From Oxytricha trifallax (Eukaryota; Ciliophora; Spirotrichea; Sporadotrichida; Oxytrichidae), in assembly GCA_000711775.1 (NCBI GenBank), contig ARYC01017972.1, positions 1 through 64,000 on the forward strand: DNA of 64,000 nt, given 5' to 3'. The notes under the pieces are model-generated. The model was not told where the DNA came from and did no database searches. It saw only the letters and a list, made by a program, of their open reading frames with translations. A program made the position numbers and the translations under genes. This document shows, one piece after another, positions 31,601 through 42,600 of this stretch (its first letter is position 1; each line of letters begins with the position of its first letter).

Positions 31601-34178
31601 AAAAATCTTAGTATTAAATATGGGCATCTTATAGGAGGTCAACCTGGTAAGATACGTGGAGAAAGCTGGCAGAAGCTGTAACAAACTTCAGAGATGGAGC
31701 TCCATTTTTATCAATTTAGTTCATTAAATTAGGACTAAATTTGATTAAATTTGATTAGTACCGGTACTAAATTCGATTAAATTTAATTGGTACCAATTTA
31801 ATAGTACCAAAACTTAATTAGTACCTAGTTTTAAACTAATGAGGTTTTAATGGAAAAGTTCCAAAATGGTTCAAACCTAATTGGTACCAGTACCAACCTG
31901 AATTAATTCTCAGTTGGTACCAAAATTAAAAATATTAAGCATAAAATTAGAAAATCTATAGTTATAAACTAAGTATAAATATGATGTCTAACACCTAAGA
32001 ATCAACCATTGTTGTTGCAGTGCCAGCTCCCATACAAGTTAGTATAGCCAGTGAAGTTTTTAATTATTAATAATAGAAATTTAAATTTGAATATAAACAT
32101 GGCGGCTAACTTAAATCGTAAGGCAGTTTCTCTTGGAACAGGTTAATCATTGCTCAACTTTGGCTCCTCCAGAAACAAAGTAATTTATACTGAAAAGGAG
32201 GTAGAGCTAAGAGCTCTAGAGTTTGAAGCTGAGGTCTTCAAAATTTAAATTTAAAACAAGAAGTAGAGTGCTGAGATGGGAGTTTAAACATAAGTTGAAA
32301 TGGTTGAGGAAGATAGAGATAGAAAAAATTAAAACATTTTAATGTGAAGACTGCTAAAATTTCTTCGCAACTGAGTCTAGCTTGAAGAGACACATCAAAG
32401 AGGTACACTCTGGTAGAGCTAAGATCTACTTCAAGCATGATAAAGAAGAAGGTAGATATTAATGCACTCACTGCATGAAGTCTTATACTCACTCAGCTAA
32501 AGTAAAGAGACATATGCAAAAGCATCATCTAAGCGAATTCCTGATTAAAGATGAGGAAACTTAAAAGCTTGTACCTGCTAAAAAAAAATAACCCTCTTGA
32601 GTCACAAAAAGAACAGTAGGAGAGACTTAAGAGATAGAAGCGGTTGGAGTCAATGAACCAACCAGCAAATGGTATGTATATTGCATGCTTATAAGAGAGA
32701 GCAATGTATATACCTGCATTAAATGCAGTCGACATAAACAGCTGTATTGAAATTTGAATATTGACGTACCTAACAAGGTAAAACATATAGTTGTTGATGA
32801 ATTCGCATACAAGGTATATCCATTCAAGTATCTCATTAAGAACGAGCAATATTAAAATGAGTTTGCAAATGAATACATAGTACTGAGAGAGGCTTAGAAA
32901 AAATAATGCAAGAACTTAGCTAAGCTCGACGGAGTTATACTTGGTCATCGTTTTATTGCATTGAGACTAAAGAAGTTTGAAATGACTCTAAGAGAGTATC
33001 TCTACCATAATAGATATCCTGATGAATTGAATGAGATACTCACAGATATGACTAAGGGTGTGAAAGAGCTCCATGATCTAGGGTATGTTCATAGAGATTT
33101 GAAGCCAGAAAAGTAATGCTAAATCTATGCCCTTTAGAAGTAGTAGTCATAGATTTCAACAGAGCAATAAGACAAGAGATAGTGACTTTAGCTAAGATTT
33201 AAGGCACTCCAGGATACTTCCTATAAGAGAGAAATGAACAAATGGCTCTGTATAATGGGATGTTTGGGCGGTAGCTGCAATTATCTTAGAGTGCGATATG
33301 GAAAGTATGTCATACTTTGGAACAAAACATGAGAAATAATCAATAAGTTTGGCTGCTAAACATATTAAGCAAGATGAAATATGCAATGAAATTAAGAAGA
33401 TAGTTGAGATGGTCATCGTAAAAGCTCCAGCATATCCACGATAATCATTGGATGATATACTAAAACAACTACAGACTGCTAAATTCAAGAGGTATCACAA
33501 AGATAAGCAGATAAAATTTGTTTGAATTAAGTACAATAATACTCATTAAATATTCATTAAATTCATAAAACTGCGTTTTCTCTACTAACCCCAATAAGAC
33601 CCCAACTATACCCTACAAATCAAAGCACTTATAAACCTCACTAAGGGGTTTTGGGGTTTTGATTGCTCAAAGATAAAAAGATGATTTTTAACATGCTGAA
33701 TTTTTTAATATTTAACTTATTTATTTAGATTATGCTCTTGAGAATGAATAAGACCTTAAAGAATCCTTAAAGCCAATTTTGATAGAGGAAGTAGTCTTTG
33801 ATGATCCAATTCACCATGAATTTAAATTGAATAAAATTGATGCTGACTAATATGGTAAAACTGCTGCTAATTAACTGAAAGCACCAACTTACAATGCCTA
33901 CAAGGGAATATTAATAGTTATAATGTATATTTTAAATACTAGTTGAAAATGGAGTTGAGGAGAAACAAGCTATAAAAATTCTCAATAAATATTACGAGCA
34001 AGTTGCTGATTTTATAACTTAAAACTATGAGAAAATGCCAGAGTAGATTTCTGCTGTTATTTGTATTTTAGAAAGAAAAAATATTAATCAATAGCAAGAG
34101 CAATATTATGAGGAAAAATAAATAAAGCAATCATCATATGCTAAGCACCAATAAGTGCTTGATGATTTAATGGATTGA
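28697..34178 (+). CDS. SABATH-type methyltransferase gene 1, interrupted by TBE-C and IESs
   Basis: Starts MVDIMTDEYAENS. An intron (28823-28878) sits at the same place as in gene 2. The SAM-binding motif IADLGCADGKND, then FMNDLPSTSAS, AVPKSFYEKLFPE, TTIHWLDK and FLILREKEIAIGG follow the order of SABATH carboxyl methyltransferases (Methyltransf_7). A 41-bp IES with pointer TGATGA (29487-29527) precedes the TBE-C insertion after NKMNLNI (29573). After TBE-C the frame continues AQRQKDDFQHA; a 39-bp IES (33698-33736) and a 25-bp IES (33920-33944) then lead to the C-terminal NKYYEQVADFITQNYEK. Substrate unknown; the family methylates small-molecule carboxylates in plants. The region 29370-29480 is less certain. 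Confidence 0.75.
29487..29527. other. IES, 41 bp, pointer TGATGA
   Basis: TGATGA at 29481-29486 and 29522-29527. Removal joins LRQILD to DFYVPTSVVNKMN, matching gene 2. Confidence 0.8.
29676..30739 (+). pseudogene. TBE-C transposase with in-frame TGA and C-terminal frameshift
   Basis: MRNRNQRNLGSIYDEKY... then TGA after SGT at about codon 69, the same position as in TBE-B. The rest reads KHPARKQKFSQ through HADEAVF, LFADNLSVH and FNGIEFYW (triad present). A 1-nt frameshift near 30655 ruins the last 25 residues. Likely inactive unless the TGA is read through. Confidence 0.85.
30746..31536 (-). CDS. TBE-C 22-kDa protein
   Basis: Starts MESISTAMKRVGAQEM. Open through VGLFLRTMEGTKISF, IPNYPEISVTNLYEDAM, LSSN and, after the short intron near 30985-31010, KPGTGIFLMKEHAKVH and MNIDAGAGTKRR to TGA 30746-30748. 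Lies 7 bp from the convergent transposase end. Function unknown. Confidence 0.8.
31616..31925. promoter_or_regulatory. TBE-C divergent region: conserved block and GGTACC repeats
   Basis: 31616-31672 is the block shared by all three TBEs (TATAGGAGGTCAACCT). 31715-31925 holds repeats like TTGGTACCAATTTAA, as in TBE-B. Sits between the 22-kDa and 57-kDa start codons. Confidence 0.5.
32099..33525 (+). pseudogene. TBE-C 57-kDa zinc-finger/kinase-like gene, frameshifted
   Basis: MAANLNRKAVSLG... with an extra A in a homopolymer near 32327 before the first finger (CEDCQNFFATESSLKRH) and a TGA in the linker near 32599. A 1-nt deletion sits in the catalytic loop after HRDLKPE near 33112. Finger two (CTHCMKSYTHSAKVKRH) is intact. 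Ends TGA 33523-33525. Compared with TBE-B these breaks look like recent single-base indels. Confidence 0.8.
33698..33736. other. IES, 39 bp, pointer ATGCT
   Basis: ATGCT at 33693-33697 and 33732-33736. Removal gives FQHALENEQDL, aligned without gap to the paralogue. Confidence 0.75.
33920..33944. other. IES, 25 bp, pointer TAGTT
   Basis: TAGTT at 33915-33919 and 33940-33944. Removal gives YKGILIVENGVEEKQA; the paralogue has a 69-bp IES at the same codon. Confidence 0.8.
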
Positions 34179-34401
34179 TTATAATAATCAACTATAATAT
34201 TTTTAAATCATAAATATAAATTAAATTTATTCTGTTGATATTCATAATAAATATTAAGTACTTTAAAGGTAATTCTAAAAATAGAAACAATTTCTGTCAA
34301 TATAAATTGTTTATCCAATTATTATTTCAATTATCACTGAACAATATCGTTTATCAAATCAGTCTCACTTGCTTTTATAACCAACCTTAGTTCAATTCAC
34401 A

Positions 34402-35876
34402 ATGGTAGATATCATGACAGATGATTACTCTGCTAACTCTGGCTCTCAGCAAATCACTATTCAAACTATCACTCCTTATATCCTAAAAGAATTTAAAAGT
34501 TATATTCACAAAAACTTGAACGCTAAAGTATCCCAAAATATAGTGATAGTTTATTTGTTATAAATTTAGTTTTATTAAGCAGAGGAAGTTTCTATAAATA
34601 GCAGATTTAGGATGTGCTGATGGAAAAAACGATACATAGTTGCTATTTTAATTAGTCAAAATAGTGAGAAAAGAAATTTCGGAAGATTTCCAAATAAACA
34701 TATATATGAATGACTTGCCCTCAACAAACGCTTCAACCATAATTAAAAACGTGTCTCTAGAAATACATGACTAGAACGTGTTGTTTTTTGCAGTGCCTAA
34801 ATCTTTCTATGAGAAGCTCTTTCCAAAGAATTTCATTGACGTGTTCTTGTGTCTGACTACTATTCACTGGCTTGATAAAAAGCACCCTGCTCCTTATGAT
34901 AAATTTGTAGAAGATTTTAACACGTTGGAATGCTTTCATCATACATAAGATGAATAAGGGGATTATACAAAGAGCAAAATTTATAAACATCAGGAGTAAA
35001 CATTGCAGAGATTTTTAAGGATGAGAGTAAAAGAAATGACATCAGGAGGAGCTATTTTCGTTGGAAATCATTTTATTTTTTATTGCTATATTTCTAAATC
35101 TGATACCAACTAGCGATGTTTAAAACGTAGATGAAAAATTTGAAATTTTATAGGGGCAATTTACATTGCTTAAATGTAAATATATTTTGTATTTACTTTA
35201 GATTGAAAATATTCAAACTCATTAAATTTTCAGATTGATAAGAAAACAACTCCGAGAAGATTTAGAATAAAACGACATTCCAACTTCAACTATTAATAAA
35301 ATGAACTTAAACGCAGCTCAAAGGCACAAGAAAGAGTACTTTAATGCAATCTAAAATGATAAAGATCTTAATGACTAATTACATATTGTATTGACAGAGG
35401 AAATTGCTTTTGAAGATCCTCTCACTCATTCAATATATATTTATTTACAACTTCAAAATTATTATTATAGCGGATTTTATTAAGGCATGATAGCTTATTT
35501 AATATATAAACTATAAAATAAGCAAAACTATTTAATTTCTTATGATTAATTTATGCAGAACAAGATTAATGCTGCTTAATTCGGTAAATTATACTCTGAT
35601 TGGTGGAAGGCCTTCTCCTACAATGCATACTAAGCGATATAATGAAACAATTATTAAATCAATCAATATATACTCTTTTCAATTCAATTATGTTAATAAT
35701 TAACAATATTAACAGAACATAAGGTTGATGAAGAAACTGCTAAGGAAATATTAAATAAGTATTATGAGAAGGTAGCTGATATTTATGCTTTTAATTATGA
35801 AAAAGTGCCCACTCATTTAACTGCGTTGATATGCATAATGGAACTCAAAGAATTGAATTAAGTAGATGCCTAATGA
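34402..35876 (+). CDS. SABATH-type methyltransferase gene 2
   Basis: Tandem paralogue of the preceding gene, starting MVDIMTDDYSANSGS. Intron at 34528-34579. Motifs IADLGCADGKND, YMNDLPSTNAS, AVPKSFYEKLFPK, TTIHWLDK, FLRMRVKEMTSGG. After FVGNH (about 35070) the frame breaks, and the middle resumes at LRLIRKQLREDLEQNDIP near 35230, so one or more IESs or introns lie between. A further segment of about 120 bp (35435-35555) separates EEIAFEDPLTHS from FMQNKINAAQFGK. A 69-bp IES with pointer ATAT (35641-35709) precedes LTEHKVDEETAKEIL. Ends NQVDAQ then TGA 35876. No TBE is present at the site where gene 1 has one. Confidence 0.72.
35641..35709. other. IES, 69 bp, pointer ATAT
   Basis: ATAT at 35637-35640 and 35706-35709. 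Removal gives NAYQAILTEHKVDEE, matching gene 1. Confidence 0.7.
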
Positions 35877-36001
35877 GCAGTATTAATTATCGTATTATTC
35901 ATATTACTATACTTTTAAGAATTCATTAAAGAAATTTAATTACCTACTCTTAATGACTAAAAATATCTAGAATAAGTATATAAAAATTATAAATATTTAA
36001 A

Positions 36002-36918
36002 ATGTCATAAACCTAAGCATCAAAAGATTTGGACTCAGACAAACCTATATCTTTATAATTGCCAAAGAAAGGTGAAGAAGTTGACCCTGAATAATACGTA
36101 AAGCTTCTTAATCATTACGTCAAAGATGTATAATTATTTAATTTAAAGTATTCAATTCCTCATATGAATTATCTGATGTTTTTTAAACTCATGGTTTTTA
36201 TTTTATAATAAGGAAAGTTGAAGCAGATGAAAAAGAAAGACAAAGAATGATGCTTTTAGAGCAAACATATACCTACACTTTCCTGGATATTATCTTCCCT
36301 TATCACATGTATATTGGCAAACTTGAACAAGAAAATTTTGATCGCATGAAGGAAGAGAAAAAGCAAAAAAGACTTGAATAAAAATAGAAGGAGTAGCCTT
36401 AAAACTCTTCAAATTCTGAAAGTGTGAGTAAGGTTGAAAAGCCTTCAGCATCTCAAGAGTACAATAAATTAACTTCTGGCTTAGAAAATTACTACTAATA
36501 TACGACTCTTAAAATATTCAAACGAAGAAGAATGTACTTGACTTGGTTATTTTATGAAAAGTTCGATAAGATGTTGACACCAGAAGAAAAAGACCGCAGA
36601 GATTTCGCAGAGCACACCATGTTTAAGTATAATGTTGGCTTTAAACTTCTCAGTATTACAACCTTCCTCTATGTATTAAGTAGAAGAAGACATGCTAACC
36701 CAAGCTATTTGTACGATGGACTCTTAATATATACAGGAAGCTATTTCTTCTTACTTTCCTACGTTTATGGAATTTACAAAGCATGGCCTTCTTACTATGA
36801 TCTTGCTCATAAAGTAGTAAAAAGCAAATAGAAAATTGGAGTTGATGATAACATTATGCTAGATGACTTCAAACTAAAATACTACAAGTATGATTTAGCT
36901 TTTTAATCACTCCTTTGA
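36002..36918 (+). CDS. Hypothetical protein with two hydrophobic segments
   Basis: MSQTQASKDLDSDK... up to NHYVK, then a 92-bp segment (36126-36217, pointer AAAG) whose removal gives KVEADEKERQRMMLLEQ in frame. The middle is charged and Q/S-rich. The C-terminal part has hydrophobic stretches (FKLLSITTFLYVLS and LLIYTGSYFFLLSYVYGI), suggesting a hairpin in a membrane. No family recognised. Its last 12 bp overlap the end of the convergent gene on the minus strand. Confidence 0.6.
36126..36217. other. Candidate IES, 92 bp, pointer AAAG
   Basis: AAAG at 36122-36125 and 36214-36217. A GT-AG intron does not restore the frame here; excision at AAAG does. Confidence 0.55.
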
Positions 36919-37773
36919 ATTAATTAACATTATCATTTGCATTTATTTAGTTAGTCTTAGGAAATTTTAGTTTAAATTAAGCTATTCTTCTATGTCATAG
37001 GTAGCGCTGCATATCTAGTCTTTAATTTCCAATCTTTGATTCTGGATAGCATTCTGTTATGATTACATTTAATTTATAATTATATGTTAATATTTTTATG
37101 ATTCAAGAATTTGAATTTATCTTTCTGCATCATCAATCTTATTAATCTATATACTGATAGATTCTACTAATTCCTGTTTTCTATTCTTTTACATTCTAAT
37201 CTTATCTTACATCTCTCCTTCTAATTTACTCTTCTCAATCTAGACTGTTTAATTTTAAAGTTTCTTGAGTTTATCAACCATCACTATATTTTTAATGATT
37301 TCTCTATTGTTTTCCAAAGCTGTGCATTTAGAACAATCACCATGCTTTAAACATTTCTTGCATACTCTCTCTTTACAGGAGAAGCATTTCTTCAAAAGAG
37401 GTTTAAATTTTGATTTTTGACAGCACTTGCAAGCAAGTTTCATTGTCTTTTTATAAATGTTTGATAATTAATCAAATATTACGTATGATGCTTACGAAAT
37501 GTCTTCTACTTTTAATTTTTATTCAGGATTTTTGAATTTCTATGCAATTTTTGTACGTTTATGAAATTTAGATAGAGATAAATTGTTAGGATCATTAGAT
37601 TTTCTTTGATCAATATGATTCTGGTTTTTGTGTAGCAAATGGTTGAATAGTTTTTAATTTGTAAAATTATTCATCGTAAGAAAAGATTTTGTAGTATTCG
37701 AACTTGATGGAGAAATTAGTGATAGCTACCGACTACTACTTAAATTCATGCTCTAATCCAAGATAGTAGTCAT
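36907..37773 (-). CDS. Zinc-finger plus coiled-coil protein
   Basis: 288 residues, ATG 37773 to TGA 36907-36909, uninterrupted. Residues 1-110 are S/N/K-rich. Residues 111-155 hold a Cys-rich module (CKCCQKSKFKPLLKKC, CKERVCKKCLKHGDCSKC) with four Cys pairs, as in FYVE/RING-type treble-clef fingers. The remainder is a Q-rich coiled coil. An internal ATG at 37443 would give a 178-residue form starting at the finger. The 3' end overlaps the plus-strand gene: the two stop codons lie within a shared 12-bp stretch. Confidence 0.7.
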
Positions 37774-38048
37774 TCTAAAATTATCCTTCCTCTGCTTAGG
37801 ATAGTTTTCTAGTTTAAACTTAGAAGGGGACTACGAAAGAACAACTATTGTATTGCTATACCTTTTTTTCATAGACGTTAGATTTTAATATATTTGATTT
37901 ACATAAAACTTATTCACTAAATTTAGCTTTTCCTGGAATTTATATAAATTCAATATAATATTAAGAGCTATCAGAATAAATTTTAATTGAGTGAATAATT
38001 ATTCAACAGCTAATAAGTTTATATTTTACAAAATATCAAAGTCCTTAA
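37774..38048. other. Divergent intergenic spacer
   Basis: AT-rich 275 bp between divergent genes, presumably holding both promoters. No motif recognised. Confidence 0.4.
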
Positions 38049-39572
38049 ATGAAGCACTAAAACAAAGTCATAAAAGATACCACTCTCTAGATTTCTCAAT
38101 CCCCAATCATGGCTAAATAGGCATCAAAGTTAAATAGAACAATTTAACTAAGTAAATCTTACTCTTAACTTGGCGAGTATGAACCCCAAAATCCCTTTCT
38201 TAAATCTATGAAGAATTTTAGTTAGATTAATCTCGGACAGAGTATAGATCATGACATATTTATAGAATAACATTTCAATATGTACAGCAATTCTGCTATC
38301 TCAAAACCTAAACAAAGCGATGGGAAAGACAACTCACTTACAAGGTCATACGATAATTTAAGATAAATGAGGTAGTAACAAATCGGAAAGAGAAATAATA
38401 ATTTAAGTGCTTCATTTGATTTCACTTATTAATAGAATGAAAAGCTAAAATTATCTAGTAAAAATGATGGCTTCTTATAGACTCTAAAAGATGATCCATT
38501 TAAATAGGCTTATTAATAGAGAACTCAAAATCTTTGTAAATTGTAGGCATAGTGTATCAGAAAGAGATTTTAGGAAGGTGGAGATGATAGTAAGTTAAAA
38601 ACTTTAGACCCTAATTTAACTGAAAATTAAATGAATTAGAGAATTTTTACAGATAATTTTACTGGGGACCCATTTTAACAAGCTTTTGAAGCCAAAAAGA
38701 ATAAGCAATACAATAAAGAAAGTAGTTGTTAAAAGAATAAAGGTGAAAATATTATGGACTAATTTAGTGGTGATCCAAAGTCTCAAGGTTATCACATTAG
38801 AAATAAAAGCCGTGAAGCTACTATACAAAAGCTTAGTGCTTGGGATTTCTAAGATAAAGATTATGTTGGCAAGGATACCTTATAAAAGGAGAACTACTCA
38901 ATTGCAGAAATGTTCAAAGGTGACCCATTTAAACTTGCCCATCAGAAGAGGTAAAAGAGTTCGACGCATAAAAAGAATAGCAAATCCTCAGGCAATTTAT
39001 AAAGTTATTTTGGAGATGGAGTTAGGCATCAAGAAATATTAAAACTCTAAGCTGGAGTGTAAGTAAAATTTTAATTTTAATAATTTTTTAATAGCGAAAA
39101 ATCCTTAGAGTTAAAGAAGAAATAAGTAAGGAAGATTAAGAACACTGATAAATGCCAATTTATACATCCAGTTGATTAAGTTTTGACAAGAAAAGAACAA
39201 TCTCAATAAAATCAATAGCAACCAATTGATGATATTAGGACTTAAGTAGCAGAATACTTGAATAAACTGTAAAATTAACAATCATTATTAGCTAAAAATA
39301 ATTCCTTACACTCAAGAACTAAGTCAAATTTTGAAAATATTACCATTTACAAATAACAATAAAAAACATTCAAAGTAAATAGAGACTTGGTCAACAAATC
39401 AAATGGTCAATCATAAAATCAAATTAACCTTATTTAATCAACTCAGAGTAGAAGCACAGCAAACCCAAATGTCTAAACTTATCTCTAACAAAAAATGTAG
39501 ATTGAACAGAAGAGATTTGATTTAATGAAGCAAAGATAAGAGTAGATTATTAAGCACTAGCATAATAAATGA
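38049..39572 (+). CDS. Hypothetical protein with repeated GDPF motif
   Basis: 495 residues if a 36-nt intron (39059-39094, GTAAGT...TTAATAG, in-frame) is removed. The centre has four spaced copies of a short motif, about 40-60 residues apart: LKDDPFKQAYQ, FTGDPFQQAFEAKK, FSGDPKSQGY and FKGDPFKLAHQKR. The rest is N/Q/S/K-rich. I do not know a family with this repeat. Possibly a scaffold with repeated short binding motifs. Confidence 0.7.
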
Positions 39573-39679
39573 AATAAACAATAAACATAGATTAATCATA
39601 TTTCATTAAAATTCTTTATGCTTTGTGAAAAGTAAAAAAAATTAAGTTAAATTATTTAATAAATTTAAACATTTTAACA

Positions 39680-42600
39680 ATGGGTTGTGCCTCCGCAGTT
39701 AATCGAAGAGATGAAGATGATTCAAAAAGAATTATACGCATCGATTTAGGAACTATTAAATCAACTGCCACTCCTAAAAATGAAATAAACTTAATGAAAA
39801 TGACAGAGCAGCTTCTAAAGGTCTTAGAGGCTTTATGCGATGAGGATAGAATAAAATTTGAGAAGTTTGAGGATCTAATTATAAATAACACTATAAAACT
39901 TGACAGGAAGTAAGATGAAGTCACATATTTGATAAATATTGCGAAAGAATTAATCCAAGTATTTGGGGAAAATGGAAATATTCTCAATCTATGCTTTGAT
40001 TTAGTCCAGCATCTAGTAAGTTTTATTAACATATTTTTATAGTTTAAAGTATGGTTTACTAATTTTATTAGGCGAAAATGCTTGAACTAAATTAGAAAAC
40101 TTTCTTCGAAAAAGATTAGTGGTATTATCGATATTCATATGTGCTAATTTTCGAGATCAGTGAATTTAAAAATATCTTGGCCTATATTCTTGAAAATGGA
40201 ACTTTAAAAGCTCAATATGCAAAGAAATCTGAAATCATTTATCTATATGCTTGCATCTTGGGAACAATTAGATTTCTAGAAGTATGAATATTTATAACTT
40301 TAAAAGCATTTTAATAAAGGGTATTAGTTGGGGTTATTCTGTATATCTCATGCATCAATAATTAGATATGGACAACATTTTAGCTACCAAAGTTTTGTTC
40401 AATCTTATGCTCAGATTAAAATAGCATTTTAAAGAAAATAAAGCATTTGTTAATGCATTTTAAAATGATAAGCCTGCCTGTTACTAATCAGAGCATTATT
40501 TTAAAAGTAAAATTTCTAGAATAAATAAATTATTATTATAGGCGTTTTAAGTTATAGCTCAATAGAAAAACTAATAACGGAAAATGAAGTAAAAAAGGAT
40601 GATAGAAGAAACTAGAATAATTAATTTCTTCAAAACCAAGTATTTAGGAAGACTTATGTAAATGTCAAAAAGTAGATGGATGATTGGCTCCGAAAAGTTC
40701 AGCATTAAGAAATTACAGTAGCAGACCTCAAAGCTTATAAATCAATAAAAGGTTTTACAAGGAGTTATTTAAGAGACTTGAAGAATCCTGTAAATAAATC
40801 CTCAACTGGAGATATACAGACTCCTTTGAAGGATATTTCATAATTACCTACTTTTGAAGTCGATAACACATAAAACATTATGATACTAGTTGGCAGTGAC
40901 TAAGACACCAAGATCATAGTTGAATCATTTCTATAAGCAAATGTGAAGACTAGAACTAAGTATAAATGCTGTGTGCTTCATCACTGCATTAGAGAGAACA
41001 AAATGACTCATGATTCCTATTACATAGTAAAGAATATAATATATTCAATTATGAGAACTGTACCCTCTCTAAGGAACTATATAAAACTCTCAGAGCATAA
41101 TGTAAGTTATAAAGATATTTTAGTAAATTTAGGTTTTAGTTTATCAAGGAAATGATTCAATCGTTCGATTAAGAGAGGCTTGATTTATAGAAAGATTATC
41201 CTGAGGTTCTGATTAAGTTTCTGAAAGTTTTAAAAGAATTGAAGCTAGATTACAACATTCATCTTTAATCATAATTAAAAGTATACCATTCATTTTTTTA
41301 ATATAATATATTGGTATCTTCATAACAGGAATTGAGAACTTATTTCAATAAAATCGACTTGATAGCTTTATTTATTTACTCAGATCAGCTTCTATTTACT
41401 TCCCTAATTTTGTCAAGCTTATACTAACAATAGAAAAGAGACCTAAGAGAGAAGAAACTTTCAATAAAATAATAAAGATATTAGACACTCAGACTATGGT
41501 TAAAATCAGTGACTAGGAAGTTTTTCAAAATGAAGGAAAAAGCTATATGGATTTCGCCTTGAACTTTGCTTCAGGATAAAATGCTTAAAATAATAATTAA
41601 GGCTTATAAAAGAACACATCTCAAGATGAACTTAAGAAGTAAAGCATGAAATTGGTTAATGGAGATACAGTAGACGAGGAAGTAAAAACTTAAATTGATT
41701 AAGTTGCAACAACAAAATCAAACTTAGAACTAAGTTTACAGAAATGCCAAGGAAGCTATAGAAAAGGCATTGAAATAATTAACGGATTATATAAAAATGG
41801 GATTAACTAGAGAAATCAAAATTTGGTTTAAGAATTCATTTAAAATCATTTATTCGAGGAAGATTCATACAAAGAAGGATTAGGGAAGGCTTTTGAATTT
41901 AACAAAGAACTTACAATAAAATTGATTAATAGTCTTGCCGCACTTCATGGACCAATTCACATCGAGACATTTATGAAAATACTATTGTATAAAAAAATTA
42001 ATTCAATAAATTATAAATTGAAAAATAGATTAATAGGAAATTATTAATGGACTTTTTATATGATTAGCTTCTAATCTTCAAGCTTATTATTCTCATTGAT
42101 ATTGGAATTCATACAGTGGTTGATCTAAATATAACAATTTATCTCATTAGTATTACAGAAGAAAATAATCTAACAGTTAGCTCTGAACCAAAATATCTTA
42201 AAACGAGATGATTTATTAATTAGCTAAAGTTAAAGTCCAAGCTAAAATTATTGGAAATACTAAAGAATCGAATTTACATTGAATAATGAGTTTTTTTAGT
42301 TTTTATTTAAGGGAACAATTTGTATATTTATAAATTTTTTCCCTATAATTTATTGTATTGTATTTCTACAATATTATTCAGCAGTGACTATGATTAATAA
42401 CAAGATTAAGAAATCAGATCAATCTTAAAAGAACTAGCTAAAGCCGACACTCTTCTTTTAATTAATTCCTAGATTCTTAAAATAAATCCATTTGCCTCTG
42501 CTCAAGATCTATTAGAGAACAATAAAACAATCCTATGTTTAAAGAGAAAACACTTATTCAAGTCCATTTGCATCTAATATTATCAGCATAAATTTGAGAC

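Larger units (their letters stand above)
29574..33661 (+). mobile_element. TBE-C, complete TBE transposon
   Basis: 4088 bp, both terminal repeats intact (CAAAACCCCAAAACCCC at the left, its inverse at the right), flanked by ATT (29571-29573, 33662-33664). Gene order as in TBE-A. Transposase and 57-kDa genes carry stops or frameshifts; the 22-kDa gene is open. Excision with one ATT restores the methyltransferase frame. Confidence 0.97.

Noticed and set aside
16739..33661. C4A4/G4T4 repeats as chromosome telomeres
   Set aside because: They are only about 17 bp, always at TBE ends, inverted with respect to each other and flanked by ANT duplications.
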